From positions 1-64,000 of the forward strand of contig JAFEUB010000065.1 in the NCBI GenBank assembly GCA_024529925.1: 64,000 nucleotides of DNA, written 5' to 3'. The notes below the pieces were generated by a model, which did not search any database, was not told the origin of the DNA, and worked only from the letters and a program-made list of their open reading frames with translations. The DNA is from Ophthalmolycus amberensis (Eukaryota; Chordata; Actinopteri; Perciformes; Zoarcidae). Positions 32,251-43,965 of the stretch are shown here, piece by piece. The position numbers and the translations under genes were made by a program. Position 1 is the first letter of the stretch, and the number at the start of each line of letters is the position of its first letter.

Positions 32251-35186
32251 TGAAAACATAGTCAATATACAGCTTGAATATTTAATCTTTTTTTCCTCTA
32301 TAATTTCACTTGAAACTGTTACATGAAAAATATGACATGACCTATATCATGAAAGAAGAAGATGGGCCGCATGCGGAATGTTACTAAATAACATGACTTT
32401 ACTAATTATTCAACAGGGGCAGCAATTAGTGATCTACCTCAAATGCCCCCCAGGGAAATAAAGCCACCTGACATAAAATAAACAATTAAAAGGAAAATTC
32501 GCCACCTTTTATGTGGCTGTCCATTCAGTGATGAGGGTGAATGCAGTCGATTGAAGCGATAAATTCCTCAGTGCTTGCTATATTGACAGAGAGAGCGGAG
32601 AGAGTGGAGCACAGGCCGTTTCAGCCTGTAGTTCTAGTCTCTGCCTCTGGGTAGGCAGGAGGCGCCGTGCTCTAGACGCAGCACACAAAAACAGAACTTG
32701 CTTGTATTGCTAACTATCTACTTTTCCAACAGAGAAAATGTCCCAAAATAAGGATGCAGAGGATGTGATGGGCGAGTAAACATGTTACAGTGTCTTATTC
32801 GAGTCGGAGGCTGAGGCTGTGGCTGCATGAGCCGTGCAAGAGGAGAAGGCTGGCATATGGACCCTCCAGGTGTCAGAAGCCCAATGCATCCTGGTACATG
32901 TAGGCGCTGCCGGCACGGCTCCACAAGCGAGAACCAAGCTTGTTTTACCATCGCTCCATGATTTGATTCAATGAATGTTGCGTCTTTTACAATATTTACA
33001 ACAGACACTGCCCTTTGCCAAAGATAAATTCAAAGTAACAAGTATTAGGTATTCGTCTCTCATCATCCATCTTTGGCTCTTCTTTCCTAGCTTGCTGATG
33101 TAACAGTGATGGATGTATATTTGCTTGCTTTTCTACCTTTGGGATGAACTGGAACATTGAATCAGGCTTTATTGCCTGGGTCGATATAAGCGTGGACTTA
33201 AGCACAGTATATAAAACCAATGTCAGATGAGATCACAACACAAGTATTATAGATATGTAAAGTGGTAGCGTTGTGTGTGTTATTATTTATGTTGTAAGTA
33301 CATCTCTGGACGAGTGCCAACCAACACATTACTGTGGATGTTTCAAACCTAGTCAATAAGGCTTGAAAGACACAAAAGAGGAAGAAAATAAAAGCGGCAT
33401 CACGGACTCTGCAGGTGTGTTGATTTTAGAATCAGACCGGTATGTGCACTGCTCAGCTGGAGGTCTGAGATGTGTTGTTGAGCTCAGTAAACATAAACAA
33501 CACAGGGAAGGAGTGTCTCCCCCCTTTACCCTCCCCTCTCTACATACTCTCCTCCTGTCCGCTCCTTCTCCTCCTACGTCCGACTGTTAATTAACCCCAG
33601 CAATGAATCCCAAGTTGTCAAAACATAAAACACAGGTTGCTTCTCAGTGCCACGGCCACATTAGTTATCCATGGTGATTTTTTTCCCCACACATCCAGTG
33701 ATTAATGACCACAGAAAACACATTTGCAAATTATTTCCTGCGGCGCTGTGCCACACAAAACAACCAATGATCTCTTTTGATCTCAACTACACACCCGTGA
33801 AGTCCAGTGACTGCATCTTGCAGTGTATCGCTACGACAAAGTCTGTCCACAGACAGACAGACATATAAACATCTGGTAGCTCACACACAGACTCACTGGG
33901 TGAAAACAATACCAGCGTCCCTGTCGCAGCTGGTAATAAACCTGAGGATGATTAGTCCTGATCCTAAAAGTAGTGGACCCAAATAGACCCAGATAGAGAA
34001 GGAACCCCAACATCAGCAGCAGCATGATCCTTTTGTCCTGAATGCCACGGTTTCATTTCTCTCTGCCTCAAAGAGAATATTTCTCTCCTTTCATGACAGA
34101 CTGAATGATTTGAATCTGGCCCGACTTGGGTTACTTACGGAGTGGAGCCATGAAGACCTCATTTATTGTGATAGGGAGGGCTCTCATTAGAATTGGTATG
34201 GTTTGGAAGTTTTCCTAAAATCATACATTTTTTTAAAGATTAACCTGAATTTTTCACTGCGGAGGGGATCCAATAAATCCTTCAGCCAATGTTGGAATGA
34301 AAGTGTTTCAGATGTTTCCCGATGCTGGGGTAGAGATTTATTTGCTCCCTCGATGTGGTCAGTGTGCTACATACTAATTTCTAGGAAGGATTTTAATATG
34401 TAGTGTATCTAAAAATAAAAGGTACCCCACTAGCAGCACTGTGAAGCAACGCTATTATGTCTGGGTCTCCTTTACTCTGCACATAGACGCAGGTGACACG
34501 TTGCACGTTCTTCTAAATGGTTTCACACTATTCTAATCAACAGGAGGTGAAAAGCAGCAATACGCCAGCAAAGGGAGGGAAGTTTAATACTTTTACAAAA
34601 GTTCCATGTCGAGAGAAACGTATTCAACACTTTTTTTTCAGAACTCAAGGATACACAGAATCTATTTTGGTGAGGAACCGGCTGCAAACAAAAACTGTGT
34701 TTACAAGAAAACTCCACAGGGTACCTTTAAACCTGTACTAATGTCTTCTTTCATCAGAGGTCTTGAATCATTTCTCGTTAGTACAACACAGCAACGTTAA
34801 TGTATCGCACACTAACTCCAAAAACAGAAAGCTGTATTCAGTCTATTCTGCATAGTATTGAACTGCGACACAACTTACTGTCCTTCTTTATTGGATTTAT
34901 TGTGTAAAACAGCTAAAGTCCAGGTGTTCCAATAAAAGCATTGCATCATCACACATGGATCCAAACAGGAAGCAGATGCTCACGTGAGACAATGTCAGTG
35001 ACACAAAGAGTAAAGTAGTCACAGGAGTCTTTGTTTTGGTGGACACGTTCAAGCTTTGCACCTCAAATGTTAGGTTTCATATTGTTATCAATAGTATTGG
35101 TAGTAGTAGTAACAGTAGCAAAACAGGAGTACCGCATGTACATAGAATATTGTTACTGTATGAGCGTTATTATTAGAGGACACACT

Positions 35187-35205
35187 CCCCCCCCCCCCCC
35201 CCCCC
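35187..35205. repeat. Poly-C run (19 C)
   Basis: An unbroken run of C on the plus strand. Confidence 0.93.
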
Positions 35206-35245
35206 ACAAGGAGACGTCCTGACTAGATGTCCTGTGATTTATGTG

Positions 35246-35345
35246 CGGTGATGAATGAATGAATGAATGAAATTTATTTATAGAGCGCTTTTCACAGACA
35301 TAACACCACAAAGTGCTGTTATGTGCAGAGCAGAAAAGTTAAAAG
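35246..35345 (-). repeat. LINE/SINE 3' tail, reverse orientation
   Basis: A (GAAT)n tract followed by aaatttatttatagagcgct and cacaaagtgctgttatg. In reverse complement this is the usual 3' end of fish L2-like LINEs and their SINEs (agcgct-tataaataaa). Only the tail is recognisable. Confidence 0.65.
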
Positions 35346-36539
35346 CATAAAAAACACAATGTGACCCTCGGGTCAATAAATTACATACACAGAGAAAAAT
35401 TAAAAATTAAAAAATTAAAAATAAAATAAAATGCAATCAGGCCCAGCCTCCACAGCTGAATCCTCTCTGGAAAGCTGCATGGACGTGACATTATGGCACA
35501 CATCCACCGCATGGGTCGACCATCGCTGTATAGATCATGAGGTGCGTCACTCATATAACGCAGTGTCTTCTGTGTGACCCTTTTCTGTTAGCACAGTGTA
35601 CAAGTAAGGAACATGTCAAGTAAGAAAAGCTTTACCAGGGTGCTTATTAAAAAACAAAAAGCTAATAAAGAACAACAGACAGAAAGAGACAGAGAAAGAA
35701 CAGCAGACACAAACATTAATAAAAAGTAAGATTAATATAAAGCCAGACAGTAAAGATATTGCTTGAAATATTTGACAGAACGTGTTTATCGAGGAATGCC
35801 TGCAACTGATGAAACATAACTTCAGAATATGTTGCCATTCTTGTCCACCTGCAACTCTAAACAAAGACCAAACTGAATCATCTTATTCCACAATATATGC
35901 CAATATCATATCAATATAAATATCATGTAGCTGCACCATTCCATCAGACAGGAATACCATTTCATAGAAGTCGTGTGTGGGTATTCGATGGTTTCTAATG
36001 GCTGACTCACTGGTGGGTTAGTGGAGATTTAAAGCTTAATTAAACCTGGGTCTTCCTCGTGATTTACAGTTATTAACCATAATCCATTCAGTCATTCAGC
36101 TGAAGGCATGGGACGACATGAACGTTTCACTATTCTCCAGGCCAAAATAATTCAGATTCACATTATTGTCCCGATGATCATCAAAACATGCTTTAAACTC
36201 TTACAAATGGCACTAAAACATACTGTAGTCGCTTTACCTCACATTTTGTGAAGAAACAATTCTTTTTATTGCGTCACATAGTGAAAAACAAACAAATAAG
36301 GTAGTCATAACTCATAAAGTCCCTCAATATAAATGAAATGTACTAAGAAATAGCAACATAGCGTGAGTCCGTTCTTTGAGCCCGCTCAGAACACCAGCTG
36401 GTGTATGAATGACAACTATTCATAAGTCATTTTACGTGCAATTAGAACGCCATCTTGCTTTTCGAGTGCTGTCTGTACGGCATGTAGTCTGTACCGACTA
36501 TGTAAGCACATCAAAGAGTGACGAAATAAATGTGCCAAT

Positions 36540-36745
36540 GGTGGGCGGGGGTGGAGGTTCATTGGTGGAACAAACACAGGACTTGCAACCAGGAGGCCGG
36601 TGTTTGAGAACAGTGTCCAAAAGTATTGTTAAAATGTTCGCGGAAGTATTTTACTTAGTTCATATAGCCTTTTTAAGCCGAACCATGTATTCAAAACCAA
36701 ACGAGGTGGTTTTGTGTGAAAAGTGGCGACCAATATACATTTCAT
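36540..36745 (+). repeat. Dispersed repeat family B, copy with tRNA-like start
   Basis: caggacttgcaaccaggagg and ccggtgtttgagaac form a stretch that looks like a degenerate tRNA-derived B box region. It is followed by ttaagccgaaccatgtattc and aaacgaggtggttttgtg, which match the family B core at 19540 and the reverse of 40612-40680. Boundaries are approximate. Confidence 0.55.
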
Positions 36746-38876
36746 AATAATTAAATAAAAAAGGCAATATTTACTGTAGTAGCTCCAGTTATGTATATAA
36801 CCTCGGGAAATCACAGCAATCCTAAAACACGATAGAGTAGTTTACAAGACAGAATATACTCACGCATGCTTCTAATATTGACCCTAATAATTGATATATT
36901 GTCTAATATGGAATGAATAAATGATATTTTGTCATGAAAGGCTCCATGATTACAGTGATGAGTGATTTTCTCATGATTGCTATATTGATCGCAATATATT
37001 TGGACTCGCTACTTTCGACTTAATTGGATATGCATCACTTGCTGGCCCCTGTGGCTACAGAGGGCCAGCAAGGTCACACTAGTTTCATCACAACAGTAAT
37101 CATCCCTCTCAAAATATCACTGGCCAAGACATTCAAACTCCACGCTGCATCCTCGCATTCTAACAGCATCAGCTAAAATGTTTACGGCACAAATGTCGCC
37201 GTCTCTCATTGCCCCCTCAGTGTGAACAAACCCTCCTTCGTTCTGATGTCGACCGTCACAGATTTCTGTGGTGACCAGAATCTGGGGGCCTGTCGACGTG
37301 CTCGCAGCCAGGCTGTCGCTCACAGAAGTGTAATCAGTGGGGAGATCCGTCTTTCTTGGAAGAGAGGCTGCCTAATGTGCAGCCACTTCTTGCTGAATTT
37401 GGATCATTGTCACACTCTGTCAAAAAAACAGATTAACAAACTCTGTTTCTTTCATACACTTACAGCAAACGACAAGAGAGCAGCAGTACTGTCGTTTCAT
37501 AATATCAGTTTCATAAAATAAATGTAATAATTGCCTCAAAGATCAATCAAGAGAACGCATTTGAGGCAACAGGGAATTAAAGCTCATTAAAAAAGGCAAA
37601 CATTGTAATTGTAAATATTTTGGGTTCTTTAGTCACGCAGCTGGCTAGGTGTGCAACAATTTAGGCAGCGACAGATAAATAGTGGCTGCCACTGAGCGTA
37701 ATGATATGAATTAAACCAATTATGGCATACATTATTAATGTTTTTAGCACAACAGCTGGTTGCCAACACGTTAAAAAACAAATGAAGGATTGCTTTTAAA
37801 ATGAAAGCAAGTACCGGTATTACTAGCACAATGCCCAAATTGTTCAGTATGTAAAATGTCAAAAAGACGAGGCGGGAAAGTATTTCGTGAATGTAGTTCC
37901 TGCAGCAGTCATTTCAAAGAATGAAGTAAAGACGGCCTGACAGACGGTGGTTGGAATGTTAAAAATATGCTGATGTTCAAAGACATGAAGACAGAAAACA
38001 TGACAAACTATTAACCAAATGAAGGTGAGGTATCGAAACAACTCCAATCCACAGCATACATGCTATACACAGCACCATCTAACGGCGGATCATTTCAACT
38101 CTGTATAATTAAAGAGCCCACAGAGAAGAGAGCAGATCTAATAGAAAGGCAGGAGTTTGAGGAATGAACCTGCACTAAAAGAGGAAGCACGACTCCCATG
38201 CTGAGGTAATGTACTTCATCTTAACTCGGCTCACAGGAAGTGCACACTGCTGTGCTGTGCATGTTTGGGTAGTACAGCAGTGGTGCCTTTCAAATATTTA
38301 GCTTCTCTCTGCACATGTGATCATGTTCCTTTTCAGCTGAACTAAGACATAAAAATGCACTGCAGACAACAAAATGTATCACAAACGCTTGTGAACGATA
38401 TTAATGCAGAAGATGGAGAGGTAACGTTTGAATCATTTAGGCTGAAATGGAGGACAGCTCCGTTCTTTCTAAATCCTGAATTTTGGGCATATGAGCATTT
38501 GCCTTCAACAGTCATCCCTGGTCGGTTTATGTCCCACGTCGGTTCACATTTTATTGTTTAAATGTGACTGTGATCGTTCTCTAACGTTAACATAACATGA
38601 AAATGCAGAATCCAGGCTGCTATATGCTTTCACTGAAACATATCCAACTGAGTCTCTCTGTCCGTCCTTTCATTTTATCGACAACCGTTCATCCGAGCGA
38701 CTGTTTGGCTGAGCACCAATAGGAAGTCCAGTGTTGAGTGTGATCTCTTGAGATCTACGGGACATATTTATTCATAGTGCGTTATGTACCCTATTGACTA
38801 ATACACCACCAAACGTCATGCTGAATAAAGCTTGCTCTCCGTCACTCGCTATGATATTAAGTGTTACACCCAGGTG

Positions 38877-39217
38877 GCTGCCGAGTTCACACCAAACGCG
38901 TTGATTTTTTGACGCACCGCAAAAACGCGCCCAACGCGTCGCCGGTCGTGTTCACACCAAACGCCGCAAAATCGCGTAGCGCCGGAGAGGGGGCGTGGTT
39001 TATCGACTGGAAGCCGTTCACCTGGCCGTCATTTCTTTCCGCTATGAACCGTGAAAGGAATGACAATTGCTGCTTTGTACGTGTTGTGGAAGTCCCTCAA
39101 ACGTCGGAATGCCAAACGCCGTCATGTCTGGTTCATAATATTGTTCAGAGGAGCTCCGTGGATTGCTAAATCTGTCTATTTATGTGTCCACAGATCTACA
39201 GCAGATAAACACTCAAA
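38877..39217. mobile_element. Truncated DNA element with GTTCACACC end (copy 1)
   Basis: Begins gctgccgagttcacacc and attttttgacgc, which is the reverse complement of the right end of the adjacent element. Its interior (ggagagggggcgtgg near 38982 and gaggagctccgtggatt near 39147) is repeated at 39358 and 39487 in copy 2. It has the left end and body but not its own right end, so it looks like a truncated or partially duplicated copy. PIF/Harbinger-like by the look of the ends, tentatively. Confidence 0.65.
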
Positions 39218-39921
39218 CCTAATGCCGTGTTCACACCAAACGATTAACGCGGCGTGAAATATTCGCGCAACGTTAATTATTTGCGCCACGTTAATCGCGT
39301 CATTCGCGCCGCTGGTCTCGCCGGGGACTATTTGTGTTCATTCACGTGAATCGCGCTGGAGAGGGGGCGTGGCTTATCGCCCTGGAAGCCGTTCAACTGC
39401 CCTCCATCAGCTTAGTACGTGTTGTGGAAGTCCCAGATATTCCGGGAAACTAAACGCCGTCATGTCTGGGTTCATAACATAGTCCAGAGGAGCTCCGTGG
39501 ATTTTATCGAGCTGTATTCACTATGTCTAGCGAGCCACACGTCAGCTGTTTACTACAGCTGTATGAACCCCAAATAAACTGATTTGGCTGTGATTTAACG
39601 GAAAATAAAGCATCAAAAAGGGACTCCGAAATAACTTGTATACACATCGTTTGGTCCGGTCTCTGTTGATATGAGGTATCGTAGAGCTCTGGGTGAACAC
39701 AGACGGCTACAGGATTTATTTCCTGATTCAACAACGGCAGGATGACAGGGGGAGCAACTCAACGCTGATAGGCTATCGCGCCACAGCGTCACGCGATTAT
39801 TCCGCAGAAGTTGAAAAATTTCAACTCGCGCGCCAGTCTCATCGCGTCTGTGCATAGACTTTGTATGTAATCTCGACGCGCGTCAAAAAATCGACGCGTC
39901 CGGTGTGAACGCAGCATTAGG
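39218..39921. mobile_element. DNA transposon/MITE with GTTCACACC inverted ends (copy 2)
   Basis: A 704-bp element. Left end cctaatgccgtgttcacacc; right end, reverse-complemented, cctaatgctgcgttcacacc, so 18 of 20 terminal bases match as inverted repeats. Subterminal regions are rich in cgcg words. No convincing transposase ORF: a short basic ORF near 39051 in copy 1 (LYVLWKSLKRRNAKRRH) recalls the start of Harbinger transposases but is too short to be sure. It directly abuts the reverse copy of repeat family C. Confidence 0.7.
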
Positions 39922-40412
39922 CCGATGCAGAAGTGTCTTAAAATGTGCATTATATCTACTGAACAGCAGGGGGCGACTCCTCCGGTTGAGAAAAGAGGTC
40001 AGATCGTATAGAAGTCTATGAGAAAATGACTCTACTTCTCTCTTGATTTATTACCTCAGTAAACATTGTAAACATGAGTTTATGGTCTCAATCTCTGAGT
40101 TTATGGTCTCAATCTCTAGATTCAAGTCTTCTTCAATACAGCACGATGTTCATTCAGTAAAAGATGGTCCATTTAGAGTCAAATGGACCATAAAGTGGAG
40201 TATGCTTTAGGGCGGGCTTACTGTGATTGACAGGTCGCTACCACTACCAGAGCTCCATACGGCGTCTTAACGTCATTCCTCCACATTCCAAATATGGTAA
40301 CCTCCCTTTATTAATTCAAGATGGCGACGGCCAAATCGCCGAACTCGAAGCTTCAAAGCGGCAGTTGGTGACATCATGACTACGTCCAATTCCTATATAC
40401 AGTCTATGGTTA
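39922..40412 (-). repeat. Dispersed repeat family C, copy 1 (reverse)
   Basis: In reverse complement it matches 42996-43540: tatacagtctatgg / catagactgtgtat at one end, tgtaaacatgagtttatggt, cttcaatacagcacgatgtt, tagagtcaaatggacc and agggggcgactcctccgg. It carries an internal tandem duplication of gagtttatggtctcaatctct at about 40076-40117. Confidence 0.85.
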
Positions 40413-40414
40413 CA

Positions 40415-41060
40415 CCGCCGAACGGCATGCTGGGTACAGCTCGCTCTCAGTCATTGTTTGGGTGAGCTTTTTCACCCAAATGATGTGTATACTCCAGCAT
40501 TGCTAGAAGATGCAACTATGCAACGTATCCTAATACAACTGTTCGGAGGATATCTCTGTTTTACCAGAAAGCGATCAGTGCACCTGACCAAGCCCCTGCA
40601 TCACAGAACCTGATGTTTAGGCAACAAAACCACTTGGTTAGGTTTAGGAAAAGATAGGGGTTTGGTTTTAAATAAGTACGTTTGTTGCGTAACTTACATA
40701 GTGAAGTAAATAAGTTATGTAACGGAAATAAGGTCAAATAAGTCACGGTGGGTGACCGTGTACATCTGTGTTTGTTGACACATCCATCCACTCCGGCCTG
40801 CTGACTTTGTCGCTCTGCATACTCCACCACCTGACTTGCTCAACGGCAGCCCTGCACATCCTGGCTCACAACTACGTGGGCTGTATACGAGTTGCAGTGC
40901 ATACCTTTCATAGGCATGAGTACGAAAGGTGAATAAGAACAGCGTGAACAATCATGTCATGGTTGACGTATTGCTCAGTGAAGTTGTTTGGATGAGCAGT
41001 TGCTGCTCGCAGCAATACCGGAGGCCAAGAAATGGGCGGGTTTTGAACGGGCGATGCAAA
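40415..41060. repeat. Composite repeat: family E interrupted by family B segment
   Basis: The segment ccgaacggcatgctgggtac plus gctctcagtca (40418-40455) and the later gtgaagttgtttggatgagc (about 40979-40999) recur close together at 54925-55100. Here they are separated by about 500 bp that include a reversed family B core (aacaaaaccacttggttagg at about 40623). The simplest reading is a family E copy with an insertion. Confidence 0.55.
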
Positions 41061-42609
41061 AGAGAGATTATGTTGTCAGTTTGGGAAGGAATACTTTCAA
41101 CTACAGGTCCATGGATGTGGAAGGAACAGAGAAACGATGGATGGACAGATGCTGCATGCATCCCATTTTCAACAGCATCACATGAGCAGCAAGAACAGGC
41201 CTGTATATTCCTGCTCTCATCACCTTAACTGCATATAAGCAGTATTACAGTTCAAATCAATTGACATTCAGTCAAAATCTATGCATTTGTTAGTTCATGC
41301 TGGAACTCTTACATATTGATTATAATCAGCAACCAATGTATTAATGAAGAATGCATTACACAGGAGTGACCTTATATGTCTAAGGTCAGGAAAGGCCAGT
41401 TTTCATATGGGACCTCATCTCTGAACATAACCAGCTCGGAGGTTCAGTCACTGATCAGCTTCATGTTTCCTGGTAACCAGACGTTGGACGAACTCCGTCT
41501 CAATGGGATCTGACTGAGAACAGAGGATTAAGTGGAGCGAAGCTAAATGAAATCTGCTGTGCTGCAGGCAGCCGGGCTTTTCTATGGGTGACAGAGGATC
41601 TAATCGACGCTAATCAATTTACTCTCTGTTGACAAATTACATCTTTAAGCAAACATAACGATCGGTACATCACGGCAAAGCAAGGCAGATGTAGAAGTAT
41701 TCAAATCTGTCCGCAAGTAAAATAACGTTGAATACTTTGCCAAACCGTTAAACTGTAGATATTACAAAAGAATCTCGTGTTACACAATCAACCAATGTTT
41801 GCTGTGGAACTTCTGCACAGCAGACATTTTGACTGATCATTGAAGGAAAAGCTCAGGTTGATGGTCTCACCTTTGATGTAGGTTCACTCACTCACTCACA
41901 TTAACATCACCCAGAGCAAATAGCGAGTCGTCTTTTGATGCAAGAAGTGAGCAGGACACATGAAGCCAACTAAACACATCAAGGTCTCTTATCACTTTAC
42001 ATGCTGCTGACTGCTGATTTCATGTCCGACCCACTTCAGGGTGTTCATCATAACAAACATCCATTGCAAGAAGGTAAATAGCACATTTAAAATGCAGAGC
42101 TGTCGTTTTCCTCTCATGCAGAAAATTGACAGCTAATGTGGCTAAATAGGTAGGTCACTTAAATGCACTAAACGGGTGGCGTTTTGACAGATCATGTTAT
42201 TGAATGCAATTTCAGCAATAAAAGAAGAAACCAATCAGTTGTTCACTTTGAGTCTTTTTTTCATATTTACGATTGCTCTGTAATAATTAAGCAAAAGTAT
42301 TTCTTATCTGATTACTCGATTAATCAATGAAATACTTGATTTAAAAAATAATTCATAGCTGCAATATAGAAAAACCCAGGAACATGAATATTGAACCAGA
42401 ACTGCAATCTCTCCTGGTACCTGTTTCAGTAGCCTGAACCTAATAACATGTGGGACATTTTTGAATAACCACAATAATGGTTATTCACTGATTTATGATG
42501 CTAGAGAATTAGATATTTATAGCATGAATATAATTAACTGTAATATTGCCTACTGTATTCCGCTATGGTTAATGTAGCTGAATGCTGAACCCTTGACCTC
42601 TGTATACAC

Positions 42610-42656
42610 ACAGAGAGAGAGAGAGAGAGAGAGAGCGAGAGCGAGAGAGAGAGAGA
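42610..42656. repeat. (GA)n microsatellite
   Basis: GA units with two GC interruptions. Confidence 0.94.
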
Positions 42657-42995
42657 AATAAAGTCATGGATGCAGGCTATAGCTAATCAATGTTGAAAAT
42701 GAACCCGTGTGGCCAGTTCTGTTCTGAACGCCATCCCCCATAAATCACCTCGTCTATACACGGCCATTACTGAGAGCTATTAACTGTACGCTGTAATCAG
42801 CCTTCAACTCATTAGCAACAAGAAGATAAATCAACACAGTGGCTGTTGCATAATGGAGGCCTTATCACAGGAACTCCAGTCAGCGACGGAGGCAGTGAAC
42901 TGAATATTGCATATAAACAAGTACAAAAAATCAGAAAATGCTAATCAACAGCACATCCCTAAAGGCATGTGATGGAGTAGAAAATAACAATTCAA

Positions 42996-43540
42996 ACATA
43001 GACTGTGTATAAGAAGTGGACGTAGTCACCGTGACGTCACCCGTTGGTTTGTGGACTTCGGTTTTGAAGCTTTGAGTTTGGCATTTTAGCCGACGCCATC
43101 TTATTTTTTTCACAACCAGAAGTGACACGAGATGGTGGAGATCATTTTTAGAGACATTTTCAGGGGACCAAAACATCTACAATTAACTTTGATGAACTGA
43201 AAACACACTGTGAAAGGGTTAAAGCTGTAAGACGAGACCTGTCAATCACAAGGTAACTCACCCTGAAGCATACTCTGCTTTATGGTATATCTGACTCTAA
43301 ATGGACCATCATTTACTAAATGAACATCATGCTGTATTGAAGAAGACTTGAATCTAGTGATTGAGACCATAAACTCATGTTTACAATGTTTACGGAGGTG
43401 ATAAATCAAGAGAGAAGTAGAGTCATTTTCTCATAGACTTCCAACCAGACTTCTTTTTGCAACCAGAGGAGTCGCCCCCTGATGGCCATTAGAGAGAATG
43501 CAGGTTTAAGGCACTTTTGCATCAGCTTCACTTTCCAGTG
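42996..43540 (+). repeat. Dispersed repeat family C, copy 2 (forward)
   Basis: Runs from acatagactgtgtataagaa through acctgtcaatcacaaggtaa, tctgactctaaatggaccat, gaagaagacttgaatctagt, gagaccataaactcatgttt and gaggagtcgccccctgatgg to cttttgcatcagcttcac. It is the inverted partner of 39922-40412. A third fragment lies at 61888-61965. Confidence 0.85.
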
Positions 43541-43937
43541 AAGATTTAAACAAGTTACGGTCATATTGATATGAATTACCGACGTGAATCTACTGTAAAG
43601 CAAAATTGACAACAGAACATAAACTGATCATTTTCAATTCATTTTTACAGAACACAGGGCATGTATGTTTGTGCCTCTGCTACCTATAAAACAAAAGGGT
43701 CAATCAAGTTTTTTTGCGCTTACATCAGCATTAAAAAAAGAAAAAAAGAAAGGTTAAAATTGCAGTTTGACATGATTGTTATTTGGAGCGTAAGGTGATG
43801 AAAACAGAAGTCGGCCCTGGTGGCATCAGGAGGGTTATAGCTTGAGGTCGTGATAAATGAAGTGGAAAATGAGCAGGTTATGTTTGGTAGAGTCCTGGGA
43901 AGTCCACACCTGTGCCTCCTCTGCGCTCATACGTGTC

Positions 43938-43965
43938 CACACACACACACACACACACACACACA
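43938..43965. repeat. (CA)n microsatellite
   Basis: About 14 CA units. Confidence 0.95.

Noticed and set aside
33831..34025. Hydrophobic 64-codon minus-strand ORF with a GTAAGT-ended stretch nearby at about 34140
   Set aside because: It looked like a possible membrane exon but matches no Cav2 segment; the hydrophobicity is short and borders are not consistent.
39051..39257. Basic ORF as a transposase gene
   Set aside because: Too short, no catalytic motif; kept only as a hint inside the DNA element.
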